From: Anticarsia gemmatalis
Lineage: Eukaryota; Arthropoda; Insecta; Lepidoptera; Erebidae
Reading direction: 5' to 3'
Assembly: GCF_050436995.1 (NCBI RefSeq)
Contig: NC_134756.1
Location: forward strand, 2,170,001-2,234,000
Length of the DNA: 64,000 bases
Both the position numbers and the translations under genes were made by a program. This document shows, piece after piece, positions 12,575 to 27,500 of the stretch (the stretch's first letter is position 1; the number at the start of each line of letters is the position of its first letter). The notes beneath the pieces are model-generated. The model saw only the letters and a list, made by a program, of their open reading frames with translations, was not told the DNA's origin and did no database searches.

Positions 12575-15500
12575 CTGGGTGAAAAGATGGAAATATGCTT
12601 TATTTATTAAGAAGGTAAGGTAATATTATATTGTTTCTAATGTGCATGCGATATGAATATGTAATAGAAAATATTTGGTAAACAGTTTTGGTAAAAAGTA
12701 TTTTTATGTATTTGAAACTTGCAGCAATTAGCAAAAAAGTCTGATGAAAATAGTACAAAACTTAGTTTAAAGTGTAAACGTTATAATGTGAAAGACTAAC
12801 TATATTAACGATATTTCATTAAATAGAATTCGCATTAATATAAATGCAGCGCATAGCTTTAATGCTTGCGTAACTCAATGACTTAATGTAACAATTAAAA
12901 AGGTATATCACGAAAATATTTATTCTTAATCTTAAATGATTGAGGGCATGCGAAGTCCTCAACCCGCACTCGGCCAGCGTGGTGGACACAAGGCCTAACC
13001 CCTCCCTCGTTACGGAACCTTGGCCAGCAGTGGGACAGTAATAAGTTAAAAAAATATGTGTATACACTTCGCTATCGCATTTAAACTACAAACAACCCAA
13101 TTAAAAAATAATTTACTTACCAATCCATCCATCCCAGCTTGAGGTACCCAACTACCCCAGAAGTTCCTCCCGCCCCTCTCCCTCTCGTACTCCGAGGGCC
13201 ACTGCACATCGATCCTCCTCCCCAAATTGATACAATCATACACTCCTAGCGGTTCAATAATCAGTACTTTACTCCCAACACTCACATTCACTTTTAACTC
13301 ACTACGACCAGAATCTGACCGTTTGATTTTAGTCTTTATTTCCTTATTCTTAGCGTCCTTTTTCTCTTTTTTGAGTATAGACTCTTTGTTAGACAGGTCT
13401 GAGTAGTGTGTTTCTTTTAAGGGAATTGCTTCAGGCTTTTCTATGTATCGGCCTGTTAGCTCCCGGTAACTTTCTCGCTCGTGACGTATCTCTTTGCTTA
13501 ACTTTGATAAGTCCTTCGGTGCCATCTCGTTCACGTAGTACCTGTAAAGAGTATGATGTTTTAATTAAAGTTCGGATGGTTTAGTGTTACTAGAACCACA
13601 GTTTAGCAGTGTTACCAACGCATATATATAACGCTTAAAAATGTACATAAATACATTATTATATTTAAATCGAAACAATTATTATTATCACATTGATTAT
13701 TAGAATAAACACTAATAAAGTAATAACGAACTTTACAATTTTTATGTCACAAAATAGTCCACTCAAAAAAGCAAGTGTAGAGTGCGTGAGCGGGATCCTA
13801 AGCCATTTCTTCAGAAATTGGTTCAGGATGCTTAGAGAATAAACATACTAAAAATCCCCACCTCTAAGGCGGGCGCCGAAGTGGGGGGAGGGGGTTAAAG
13901 TTCCCATTTTTTAGTTTTTCACTAATATCTTTAAAATGGTTCGTCGTAGAGAAAAAGTGTCTTCTACATAATGAAAGATGATAAAATTGTCTACAACTTT
14001 TGTTTTACACACTTTACCAAAATTCTCATCAGTTTTCGAGCATCACGCTCCGAAATAGTTAATATGAACGTTTTTCAGATCGTGAGTGAGTGTCATAAAT
14101 GCGAAACTTTGCTTTCGCTTAACTTCGGAACTAAATGACCTACAGACTTGAAATTTTGGATTTTAATTATGTGGTTGTCGCTTACTGGATAACTAAATTT
14201 TCAGCGTTATCCTCTAAGCATCCTGAACCAATTTCTGGAGAAATTGCTTAGGATCCCTCTCACGCACTCTACACCCGCTTTTGGAGTATTCTTTGAGCGG
14301 ACTAAAATATAATAAACAAAAAGTATTTTCCCTCAAATTAAAATATTTACAGATTTTTTTTTGAGTATCCTGTGGTTCTAGTAAAGTAAGTTAATGATGT
14401 TTAGTTTTGAGGGGATAGTTATATGATTGGACTGTTATGAGATGTAAGAGGCGAAACTTTAAACCATTTAATAAAAAAAAAAGAAATATATTCAGCAGGT
14501 TTAACGTTTGGTGATGAAGCATATTTCTTTTTCCTTTTTTTGCCACAAAATACAGCTATTAATATAAGTTTTTTTAAATCTTCTCTAAATCTTTATAATG
14601 TAAATATTTATCGTAAAGATTTCAAACTAAAATATTAACTTTTTTAAACTATCGCAGCTTGTACACAATACTTTACACAAATAAAATATCTTCAAATTCT
14701 TTTTACAACCGAACACTACACAAGTAAAATTACCATCAAATCAAAATATGGATAATGAATGAGATGCAGGGTGTAGGGGGTACCTTTTAAAGTCTCTGTC
14801 TTGCCTGGCGTTCCTATTGGCTATGATCTTGCAGTCCGGCAGCGAGAGGTCCAGCCCGCTGGGAGTCAGCGTCAGGTCTTCGAGCGAGGATTCCGCGCTC
14901 GGACCGCCGCGGCTACTCGACACCTGAAGGAAAAATAGTGTGGTATTGTAGGTTGTTTGTGATTTCTTATTGTTTTGTTATGGGAGAGGTGTATTGTTTA
15001 GTTATATAAATGTTTATTGTAGTATTATGTTTTATGATGTGCCTACAAAATGGATACTAGGTACAGATACACTTGCGGTAAATTCAATGGTCGCCTTTAC
15101 ACACACACTTTATGCACGTTCTTAGGAGCGTATAGGAAGGCAGCGCGGTCTTCACTCGCGATTTTCTTCGCGGGTTTGACAGATGAGCGCGGCGCGTGCT
15201 ATATCCTCTCCCCTTACACGCGCGATTGTTGTTTCTTGAGCGATAGAGCGTGTGTGTAAAGGGGGCTACCGACTGTTACACGGTATAGGACAAAATAAAC
15301 AAATTAAATTTTTAATAGAATAAAGTAATGACACTAATCATCGAATTAGGAATTGTTTTGTTGCGTGTGAAAATCTAACCGACGACTTTAACAGGAGTGG
15401 CATTACCTTATAATAAGAATACTAGAAGAAAATAATATTCTTAAAAACTTAGTGTCTCCGTGGTGCAGTGGTTTTGATCGCCACACGGAACAATTCATTA

Positions 15501-18500
15501 TTATTTGTGCGATCCACAAATAATTGTTTCGGTTCTGGTTGTGCTTTAGTGTTCGTTGTTTGTATGTTTGTAAAAGTCCTCGCAACACAAGAGCAATTCT
15601 TAGTGTGGGAGTTGTCTTTTATGAAAAATAATAATGAAATAGGTTTAAAAATTACCTTTGCGCTGGCAGCTCTTCTGGGCTGGTCCCGCCACGCGCATTC
15701 CCATCCACTACCCGCCGCACTCTGATAACAAAACATATTTCATGAGGTCGGCGAACAATGTTGTTAAATTGATAGAAATTAACTAAATAACGTCAAAATG
15801 ATTGCTAAATATTCATTAAATCAGCCATATGTACCTTAGTAGGGTACAGAACCATTCTTGTTCAATTTGAATTGCTTCTAATATAATTAATTTTCAAATT
15901 TTAATACATGCCTGAGTATCGTCACCGGGATGTGAAGCGCACACAGTGGGTTCTAACCGCATGTTGTCTGATGCAGCTAGTAGACGGAAAGACGCGGGCG
16001 CCGCGCGACGCATACGACTGCGATTACCACCCTGAAACAAAGATTCATTGATGTAAATCTCAATTGTAGATTTAAGATGACTTTTTATCATATAGTATTT
16101 TGATGACTGGACAGAATTTTAAGTTGACACGAAATTTAAAGACATTACTTTTAATATAGTTAGCAAAATACAAAAATTAAAATATTTAGAAACATATTTT
16201 CCAGCCTATCCGGTCCTATTTAAGAAACTTAATATTACTCGTTGATGTTCCCAGATGTATTATTCCGTGTTATACTATTCTTCATTTCGTGGATTATGAT
16301 AGACATATTTCACACTGAGAGGAGAATTGGGACAGAATCATAAAAAATATTAAAACACAAATAACTTCCGTACCTGTCTCCCGGGCTCTTTAGCAGGCGT
16401 CCGTGCCCTCGCACCCCTCTCCCGTCGTCCGCTGGTAGGCGCGGCGGCCCCGCTGGCAGTGGCCCCGCGCTCCTCGCTCCGTCTCCGCACCGCGCCCGTG
16501 TCCGACCCGCCACACGCTGCGGAACAACACGCTATGTGAAATAACGCGCCTACTAGAATACTAACGATATTTTGTTTTTGCTTTTGACAGTTCACTCACT
16601 GTAGTCTTATTCCTAATTTTGAGCAGAGCTTGTACTATGGTAAACAGGTAACCGATAATCTAATTCAAACATCTCAAATATATTACAATATAAACTTATA
16701 TTTATTACATCCTCGGTGGGATTTGAACCAACCATACGGAGGCAGCGTTTATAGCGAGCACATTAACCACTGCACCAATAGTACAGTCAAAATCGGCTGT
16801 ACTTTAAGAATTAAATAGTAATTTATATTGTCAAAATATCTGATTGTAAATGTCATCCAACAAACTTTTACTTTAGTAATAAACTATATGAACTCGAACT
16901 GACGTGTGTTTGGATAACTTTGACTTCCGTTCAATACACGAATACTTTAGTAGATATAAGATAAGTTTGCAGTACATTGTCTTAACTGAGACTCGAACCC
17001 AAGTCAATATATTTATTCGTTTCCAATCTATGTATAAGTAACAGCTATGAGAAAGGACAGTTATCAGAAATATGGAGCTGAATTCCTTTGTATGCATAAT
17101 CATTATATGAACTATATTATTATGCATGAAAAGGTCGGGGCCTTTAACGCTTACCTTACCTTCGGCCGTCTACCGACCGTTCAAAATCGATTTTCACTTG
17201 TCGTCGATCAATAAAACATTATAATGACTTTAGGTAGGTATATACATATCATAATATGTAAAGCATATTAACCAAGTTCTATAAAAAATAATAACATCAC
17301 TATTCTATCTCCAGGGTAAGGAAATGGCATTGTATGTAACACTTATCTCTAGTGACGTTTTAAAACAATGATTTAAAAACACAATCACTAGGTACCGTGC
17401 CTACAGTAGTGGCGGCATAGAGACCATTGTCTTACCCTAGAAAAAATACCTACATCTATCACAAACAGTATAATCTAATTTAAAATAAATAACAATAATT
17501 CATCTGAATAACCTTTCTGTATTACTCAGACATGATTTCTTCCTACGCTAAGGTCGGCTACGTCAAGGGCATAGTCCGTTGCATGTTTTTCATCTACTGA
17601 TTTCCCAAAGTAATATTTTTATTTGTACGCTTGACCGACGTTAGCTTAGGAAGAAATCCAAACTAAAAATGATGACCTTTTTTTAAAAAAAAATTACTAA
17701 AATGTTCTATATTCTACAACTAGCCGACCCGCGCAACTTCGCTTGCGTCACATAAGAGAGAATGGGTCAACATTTTCCCCGTTTTTGTAACATTTCTTAC
17801 TGCTGCTCTGCTCCTATTGGTCGTAGCGTGATGATATATAGCCTATAACCTTCCTCGATAAATGGGCTATCTAACACTGAAAGAAGTTTTCGAATCGGAC
17901 CCGTAGTTCCTGAGATTAGCGCGTTCAAACAAACAAACAAACAAACAAACAAACAAACAAACAAACTCTTCAGCTTTATAATATTAGTATAGATAACACT
18001 AATAAATATATAATTCCACTCACAGTTGTATATCTTCAATACGTCTAATCCTTTCGTTTGAGCGGAAAAGTAGAAAAGCCAATCAGTTAATACATTACTA
18101 ATACATATTAATATACATAATTTACTAATATTTATACATTTAAGTAATAAAAAATCAAACAAAAAATGAAAAAAAGTCATAAATTTATTTGAAAATAAAA
18201 AAAAAATCGTAACAAAAATAAAAACACAAGAGGTACAACATTATCAAAAGTAATAAGTTAGGCAGATTAAACTAAAATTGAATCACTAATACATTATTTT
18301 TATTGAGTGGTAACAATATTACTAGGAGGGAAACACCGAGCGTATTTTTGAGATTCGTACACGTAAGAGCGTATAAGTCCGTATACGTTACTTTTAAAAT
18401 ATTAGGTCGGGGTAAAAGTCTTTTCGCATTACAATATGTATGAACTTGTAATAAAATCTTTTCTCTACACAAAAAAGCTCGATATTTGGGTACCTCACGA

Positions 18501-21500
18501 GCTCACTGAAAGAAACCTAATGAACCGTGTACTCATTTGTGATTCTCGAAGCCAAATAGATATTACTACAAGTTCATACATACTATAATGCGAAAAGCCT
18601 TTTTCACGACCGAATTATTAAAAATTTATCGCCTTACTAAAAACCGAGAACACCGAAAACCACTTATATTGCATTCGGAAAGTTTGTTACTCATTTACCG
18701 CATTCGTTGCGTTTTTTGTATGATTGTTTGTATGTTCACTATGTAAATAGTACTACACTTTAAAATATAAAGTATAGATTATATTGTATAGTAAAATACG
18801 CCCGGTGTATGCTCAAATTGTTTGTCAAAAAGATTTCTCTTCTATTCGCTAATGTTTAGTGTAGTTTAAGTTCAGTACGAGATTGTGCAACGACGCGACT
18901 GCGATGACCCCTTCAACCTATAGGGATAACAATATTCTAAACTTAAGAGTAATTTTCAAGACATTTCTATGTATAAATATGTCTATTATGCATGCTTTAG
19001 GCATTTCATACGACATAATTCCGTATAGCTAGATAGGATAGCTATATAGACTGGCCGACAACATAATTATAAAGTTTTTGAAAGTTTGTTTTACAAGTGA
19101 GTGCAGCATTTTTAAGACACAATCTTTATCCTTTGAATAAAGATAAAGATAACTTTAAGTGTTATTTTCAAAATAATTTAGTTTACAACAGTGTACGATC
19201 TATTGATTAAGTGTAAAGATTGGCACGATTTTCAATTTTAGTCATAATAGAAATACTTCTAATAGATTTTCTTTTCAATGAATCGTTTAGTAAAGTGAAG
19301 GAATTCGCAAAGTAATATATATTATTGTATCACTTACCGGTTTCCTCGTGAGTGGTACGTTCGTGTGAGTGTTCCCGCAGTAGTCCCGCTAGAGACGCTA
19401 GTGTTGACGACGTCGGCTTGCCAGCACTCGCCAGACTGCCGCGAGTACCCGCTGTGCAAGACAAAATAATTTAGTTAAGGTTACTATTACGAATTGTTAC
19501 TTTATGAGACTTTACAAATTGGTTGTTTTTTAAGGTGAGAATAAACAATACAACTTACAGAAGTCATTTTACCCACGGCATTTCAGACAAGAAAAATCTA
19601 TAGATTTTATAAAATAAATACTATTTTCGTGTAAATCACAGAAACACATACTTTATGTAGGATTTGAAGTCAAGAAACGGAGATCAGTATAAATACTTCG
19701 TAAGGTCCTTAACTTTAACTGTTAGTCACAAAACTGGTTTGGATTCTTATTAACGACAATTTACGTGCAATATGTATGTGACGATTCAAACGTCCGTTCT
19801 AAATTTCCATACTGTTTGTAAGCTTATATAATACTATAGCTAAAATGTTGACTAACCCAGTGAAGTCCTGGACAGATGCAGCGCGTTATGGCGGGGCGTG
19901 TTGTTCCTGGCGGCGCCCGCCTCAGCGGCGGCGGCCGAGCACTGCGCCCCGCCGCCGCCGCCGCTCGAGCAACCCTCGCCGCAACGACGACGAATACTGC
20001 AATTACATATTTAACTTAGTCATTGTAAAAAATATATTTCGGTTGTTCTTATGAGTACGTGTAAATATTTTTTTAATCGAATGTATAACTTATTTACAAA
20101 GGGTCGAGTTTCAGTATCTTTTTGTCCACTTTTGAATGTCCGTGTACGAAAGTTTGAACAACATACCAAATCTCAGTTGAAAAACATCTCTGGCGCAAGA
20201 AATACGATATACATATAATACAATGCGAAATCAGAAGTTAACAATTTGAAAAACAAAAAATAGGTTTAATATTAATTCTAATCGAGTTTGTTGTTTCAAG
20301 TTATGTGTCTTCAATTCGAAATTTCGTTGCCAATTTCGACAGTCAACAATCAAGAGCATAAAATAGCTTTTTTTTTCATGTTGTTTTCGACAAAATCATT
20401 TGAAAAGAAAGGAATCATGATATGAATCCGATGTCAAAATGTCATCCTAACATATGTGCGAGTGCTGAGTGTTTTGTTGAATTATAGTCTCCATATCCCC
20501 GAAATTGCATATTTAAAGATATTTCTATGCGGTTTTCACCGATAAAAAGAGCAATTCTCGAGGAAGGTTTTAGTGTCAGTCAGTTTAAGTTAGTTTTAGC
20601 GACTGACCGGCGCCACAGGTCGGACAGGCGCGCGCGGATGGCGGGCACGGTGAGCGGCGACACGTACATGTATGTACATAGCTACATTAGGTAGGGTACT
20701 GACCGGCGCCACAGGTCGGACAGGCGCGCGCGGATGGCGGGCACGGTGAGCGGCGACACGTACATGTATGTACATAGCTACATTAGGTAGGGTACTGACC
20801 GGCGCCACAGGTCGGACAGGCGCGCGCGGATGGCGGGCACGGTGAGCGGCGACACGTACATGTATGTACATAGCTACATTAGGTAGGGTACTGACCGGCG
20901 CCACAGGTCGGACAGGCGCGCGCGGATGGCGGGCACGGTGAGCGGCGACACGTACATGTATGTACATAGCTACATTAGGTAGGGTACTGACCGGCGCCAC
21001 AGGTCGGACAGGCGCGCGCGGATGGCGGGCACGGTGAGCGGCGACACGTACATGTATGTACATGAGCTACATTAGGTGGTGTACTGACCGGCGCCACAGG
21101 TCGGAGAGGCGCGCGCGGATGGCGGGCACGGTGAGCGGCGACACGTACATGTATGTACATGAGCTACATTAGGTAGGGTACTGACCGGCGCCACAGGTCG
21201 GACAGGCGCGCGCGGATGGCGGGCACGGTGAGCGGCGACACGTACATGTATGTACATGAGCTACATTAGGTGGTGTACTGACCGGCGCCACAGGTCGGAG
21301 AGGCGCGCGCGGATGGCGGGCACGGTGAGCGGCGACACGTACATGTATGTACATGAGCTACATTAGGTAGGGTACTGACCGGCGCCACAGGTCGGACAGG
21401 CGCGCGCGGATGGCGGGCACGGTGAGCGGCGACACGTACATGTATGTACATGAGCTACATTAGGTGGTGTACTGACCGGCGCCACAGGTCGGAGAGGCGC

Positions 21501-24500
21501 GCGCGGATGGCGGGCACGGTGAGCGGCGACACGTACATGTATGTACATGAGCTACATTAGGTAGGGTACTGACCGGCGCCACAGGTCGGACAGGCGCGCG
21601 CGGATGGCGGGCACGGTGAGCGCGCCGCCCAGCAGCGCGCCCAGCGCCGGCGACGTGTCGGCGTACGACGTGGTGAGCGGCGACACGTAGATGGGGTAGC
21701 CGATGGGCTGGTCGCACGACGAGTTGATTATGTTCCTTAAAGCCTGTACAAATACAAAAAATGTAGCAATTTGCTATAGAGACTTGTAGCGGATAGCTGC
21801 ATACGGCGACATTTAATGGAGCGAACGCACAACCAACTACTCGCAGAGTGACTGACGTCACAAGTCCTGAATCGCGCTATCGAAGTTTGCACTTCAATTC
21901 ACTATGTATACAAGTTCCTGACTAGAACGGGCGGCCTAGGGCCACCAGGCATGATCACCTCGCCTGGGCGGAGGATCCTCCCTATGTGTTGGAGGAACAT
22001 AAAACCTCGTCCCTCCACAGACTAATAGCCATTGGCCTCTAAACATCGAAGTTTTTGACTAGTCAACACGTGATGGCAACTCTTTATTGCAAAAGAATCT
22101 ACGTAAAACCGTATTAGTAAAAATAAAAATACATGAATTACATGAAAATCTCATAAATTGTTCGACGAAATCTTAAGCTCAAAAATAGAATCTTTCAATT
22201 TCTTTTGCCTTCTTTGAAGCAGGCAAAGGAAACAATATTCATACAGCCTCATCTTCCTAAGATATCCAACAGGGATTATTTAAATAACTATTTTCTTTTT
22301 TAATATTTCATTCCAAAATTTGAATTTCGAGTTGCGCCAAAGTGCGCTCCAAAGAAATATATATTTTTTTTTTATTCATTTTTAGGAAGGCCACCATCTA
22401 GAAGGTCTGATGACATCGTAAAATGTATAGTAATATCGTTAAAAATGGCGTACTGAGGGGGAGGCTTATACTCAACAGCGGGTAGAAATGAGCTGCATAG
22501 ATAGATTTAATTTATTTTAGTGTTTGATAGAAAATTAAAATTTGAATACAGAGTTCAAGCAAAAATACGCTAGGGGCGCTGATAATTTTTTTGTACAAAA
22601 TGTCTCGCTAGCTAACCGATTGTCGATACTCGTAGGTTCCATATTAGTGTCATGAGTATCTGTTCTGAGTCTGGTTGGTGTTTGGTAATTTATCCATATT
22701 ACTATGTATTTAGAAGTATATAAGTATGTTTGTCAGCCATTTGTTTGTCTTAATACAAGCTCTGCTTAGTTTGGAATCAAATGATCGTATGTGAATTGTC
22801 CAACGATATTATTTATTATTGCACTTTTCGCCTACCTGTTTAGCATTCTGTATAGAGCCTCTCTCAGGGTTCCTATTCCTTAGATAGACAAGTTCTTGCT
22901 GCTGGCCCGCCCACAGTCCGCGCACACACTCGCGGTTCAACTTGATCACTCGGAAGCCCAGGTGACGCTTGTTCAACATTATTATCTTGTAGTCGTCCGT
23001 ACCTTCGTCCATCACGTGCCTGGAAAACAAAAATAAAATTTACGAATGGAGAGTGGAGAATATGGGTGGTTGTAGACTTTGTGTGTTTTAGCAAAGGGTA
23101 AATTAAGTTCTAAATTCATGTTAGACTATGTTATAATGTTTTTTTAACCCGTTACTGTCCCTGTACTGCAGGGCAAGGGTCTCCTCCCAAACAAAGGGGG
23201 AGGGGTTAGGCCTTGAGTTCACCACGCTGGCCAAGTGCGGGTTGGGGACTTTGCGTGCCCTCAATAATTGTATTAAACTAATTTTTAGGTTTCAAATTTT
23301 TAGATCAAAAATCTTTTCTTAAATATACTTTCTTTACAATAAACTTCAGTACAGTAAATCTGTATAAATGTATTTCTTACCTAAGTGCCAATAAATGCGG
23401 TGCTCCTCTCAACACGTTATATCTCCAGGCGGGCGCTGCCTCGTGACAGATGACTAGTCGCTGAGCGTGGGACGCGATAGCGCAGTACAGAGCTGAACTG
23501 CTGCAGTATTCTTCCGGGAACATGAAGTGATCCTGCACAAAAAAAACAAGATTGTAATAAATTTATTTAAGCTTATTACTGTCCCACAGCTTTTCTGCAA
23601 TAAGTTAGTTAACGAGTAGAATGGTGAGAGTCAACAACTGCAAAATTTCAAAATGTAAAAAAAGGTTTTACTAACAATCTATACTAATATTATAAAGCTA
23701 AAGAGTTTGTTTGTTTGATTGTTTGTTTGTTTGAACGCGCTAATCTCAGGAACTACTGGTCCGATTTGAAAAAATCTTTCAGTGTTAGATAGTCCATTTA
23801 TCGAGGTAGGCTGTAGGCTATATATCATCACGCTACTACCAACAGCAGACTAACAGTAAAAAAATATACAAAAACGGGGAAAATTTTGACCCATTCTCTC
23901 TTATATGACGCAAGCGCAGTTGCGCGGATTAGCTAGTTTTTTATAAAACAAGGAGACAAAGCTATACAAATTGAAGAATACGCTAATAAAATTAAATATT
24001 ATTTTAGATTTGCAATAAAGGTTTATTTTAGTTTTACAAACTTTTATCAATTGTGTTGGTTTCATATGAAGAAATTATCGAAACTAGTTCATATTCTCAC
24101 TGTCAATGTTACCCAAATTATTGAAAGTTACCCAAATGATTGAAAGTTACCCAATTGATTGAAAGTTACCCAAATGATTGAAAGTTACCCAAATGATTCA
24201 AAGTTAACCAAATTGACCTTAGTAAGAGTAAATAATAATATTATATCGTGTATGAATGGCTACACACCTGGTGCAGCTTGAGCGCCATGCGGATGGCGGG
24301 CGCGAGCACGGCGTGCAGCAGCGACATGTCGGTGAACACCCACTCGTCGCGCGCGCACGTGATGCGGAAGTCGCCCTTGAACAGCGAGTGCAGCCCGTAC
24401 AGGAAGAACTCCACGCTAGAATACATGAATTATTATTGAACTGATAATAAAATAACATACGATAACAGTGATAAATAAAAAAAAAATAACCCATTACTGT

Positions 24501-27500
24501 CCCACTGCTGGGCAAGGGTCTCCTCCCGTAATGAGGGAGGGGTTAGGCCTTAAGTCCACCACGCTGGCCAAGTGCGGGTTGGGGACTTTGCATGCCCTCA
24601 ATAAATGTATTAAACAAATTTTAGGCATGCAAGGTTTCCTCACGATGTTTTCCTTCACCGTTGGAGCATGTGATAATTATTTCTAATACACACATAACTT
24701 CGAAAAGTCATTGGTATGTTGCCTCGGATTCGAACCTGCGGCCACTGGCGTGGGAGGTGTCAACTTATACCACTCGGCTATATCATTGATGTCTTGTAAA
24801 AACAGCCAGGTTCGTAGAACTCGTAACCGGCGGTTCTATGTGACAAGATGTATGGATGCAATGATGAAAGGGAAGTTTGTAGGGTTTGTAACGAGTGGCA
24901 TTCTTTGGTAGTGTGTATTTAAAAATGATAGTTTTCTATGAAATCGATATTTAGATTACTAGTTCCTTTTACTAAAGTAAATATCTAAACGTTGTAGTCC
25001 CCAAAGCGTATGACATGAAATGAAGGTGGATGCGTCAAAACCACCAAGTCTTTTTTGCATTAAAGAACTTTGGGAGCAGTAAACCTTGCAGTGAACTATA
25101 AGATCAATAAAATTTCCCGTGTAAAGACTACATACCTGGAAGCTGATAGGTGCTGTGCAGCAGCCAGCGCGCGGCGGCCCAGCAGGCTGAGCGCGAAGCA
25201 CAGCGTGGTGAGCGGCGACGACGAGTGCGCCGCCAGCCGCCGCCAGCTGGCGCCGCGCCGCGCCCCGCAGTGGAAGATCCACTCGCCGTACGTGGCGCAG
25301 AAACGACTCCTGCACGGACACACACACATATAAACAACTGGCAATTGAATCAGCAGCTTACCCGCTATGTATATACTGTTGGTTCGACATCTAAAAGCCA
25401 CCTTCTTCTTCTTCTTATCATATGGTTAGTTGTCAACCTAGTGTCAAAGTTGTTCAAGCCGCTCGAAGGCCTTTGACGTGGCTTAACGACTGTTATCTTA
25501 ATTGACAACAACCGGGACCGACTTTTTACATGCCCTCCGAAGCACGGAGATGCTTAGTTCAAATACCACTATGCGGTCACTCACCTATAGAATGACCGTG
25601 CCAACGGTTGCTTAACCGACCGGTGACCACAACTGACCTATAAGACCTATAAGCACCTCCCCGACCCAATGGTAGTGGCGTGGCGACCACCTAACCACTG
25701 CGCCATTGAAGCCGTCTTTAGAATTTCATGAAGAGTTTATCGACTAATTATAACATCCTATAAACACAGTTATGCAATAAATGTATCTTTATCTTCAACG
25801 ATCTACTGCGCACGTTAATGTCTAAACTTTAAAAAAAAAACAATTTTAACGGTAAGGTTTTTCTCATATGAATAGTATTTTTTGTAAGATAGCTACATTT
25901 TTTGAGGTTATATTTAAATTTCACGCTATAACCTTAACAAAATAACGGTCGTCAGAAACGAGTGGAGTATCTATGTATGTATATAAAAATGAATTGCTGT
26001 CCGTTAGTCTTGCTAAAACTCGTGAACAGCTGGACTGTATTGGTTAATTTTAGTCTTGAATTAGTTCTGGAAATGTGAAAAATAGTGAATAAAGAAGATG
26101 CGCGGTATTAAATAAAAACAAGAAACACTGAGCGGGTCAGCTAGTCAACAATAATACTGTAAGACTAACCTAGTAATCCCCGAAGCTCTAAAGTCGTAAT
26201 CTTCGTCTAAATTCACGTTGAATATAGGATCGAGGTCCACAAAGTTTTTCTCGTTCATAGGCTTCAGCGCTTCGGCTATCGTGCTGGAAGCTAGCCATTC
26301 TTCCAGCTTGTTTGATTGTATCGTGTAGTAGATGATGCTCTGCGAGAAAAGGAAAGGTTTAGAGTGGTGCTCAATTATTGCTCGATTGCGGCTAAATAAT
26401 ATCTAGATCTTAAAAGAGATTAGAGGACGCGGATATAGGTATTAGTCGTAATCGATTGACTTCACTGCTTTGATAATAAGGCCTTAATTTGAGAGTAATT
26501 TTTATCTTTGGCTGATTTCATTAATACACAAAATATTTTTAGTAAGAAAAATTCAATAATCGAAAGACGTACCAGAATGTATCATTACATCTAACAATTT
26601 TAACAACGTAAACAAAAAAAAGCTCTAAACTTAAGAACGACTGAAAAGATTTCAGTAATTATTTGTTATAATATTTGTTGAAGTACGAGGATGGTTTACC
26701 TGGAGAGAATAATTTTAAAAAATGCAACAAGATATTAAATAGACAACTGTTAGGCGGAACGAAGTTCGGGTCAGCTAGTATTAAAGTGTGGCGTACCTTG
26801 ACGTAGTAGGTGAGCAGCACCTTGCGGAAGTCGAAGGCCTGCAGCATGGACACGGCGCTGTTGTCGGACACGGAGTACCCCTCCAGCACGTAGCGCGCCG
26901 CCACCAGCTGCCACGCCAGCCAGCGCAGCGCCCAAGTATTAAAGTATGTCGTACCTTGACGTAGTAGGTGAGCAGCACCTTGCGGAAGTCGAAGGCCTGC
27001 AGCATGGACACGGCGCTGTTGTCGGACACGGAGTACCCCTCCAGCACGTAGCGCGCCGCCACCAGCTGCCACGCCAGCCAGCGCAGCGCCCAAGTATTAA
27101 AGTATGTCGTACCTTGACGTAGTAGGTGAGCAGCACCTTGCGGAAGTCGAAGGCCTGCAGCATGGACACGGCGCTGTTGTCGGACACGGAGTACCCCTCC
27201 AGCACGTAGCGCGCCGCCACCAGCTGCCACGCCAGCCAGCGCAGCGCCCAAGTATTAAAGTATGTCGTACCTTGACGTAGTAGGTGAGCAGCACCTTGCG
27301 GAAGTCGAAGGCCTGCAGCATGGACACGGCGCTGTTGTCGGACACGGAGTACCCCTCCAGCACGTAGCGCGCCGCCACCAGCTGCCACGCCAGCCAGCGC
27401 AGCGCCCAAGTATTAAAGTATGTCGTACCTTGACGTAGTAGGTGAGCAGCACCTTGCGGAAGTCGAAGGCCTGCAGCATGGACACGGCGCTGTTGTCGGA

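Noticed and set aside
20596..21063. 155-codon ORF with MYIHVRVAAHRARHPRAP repeats
   Set aside because: It is an artefact of 96-bp units being divisible by three. It is the exon-18 array read in a wrong frame.
20600..21640. CRISPR-like array
   Set aside because: The units are contiguous repeats with no variable spacers, in a eukaryotic gene; it is a satellite of exon origin.
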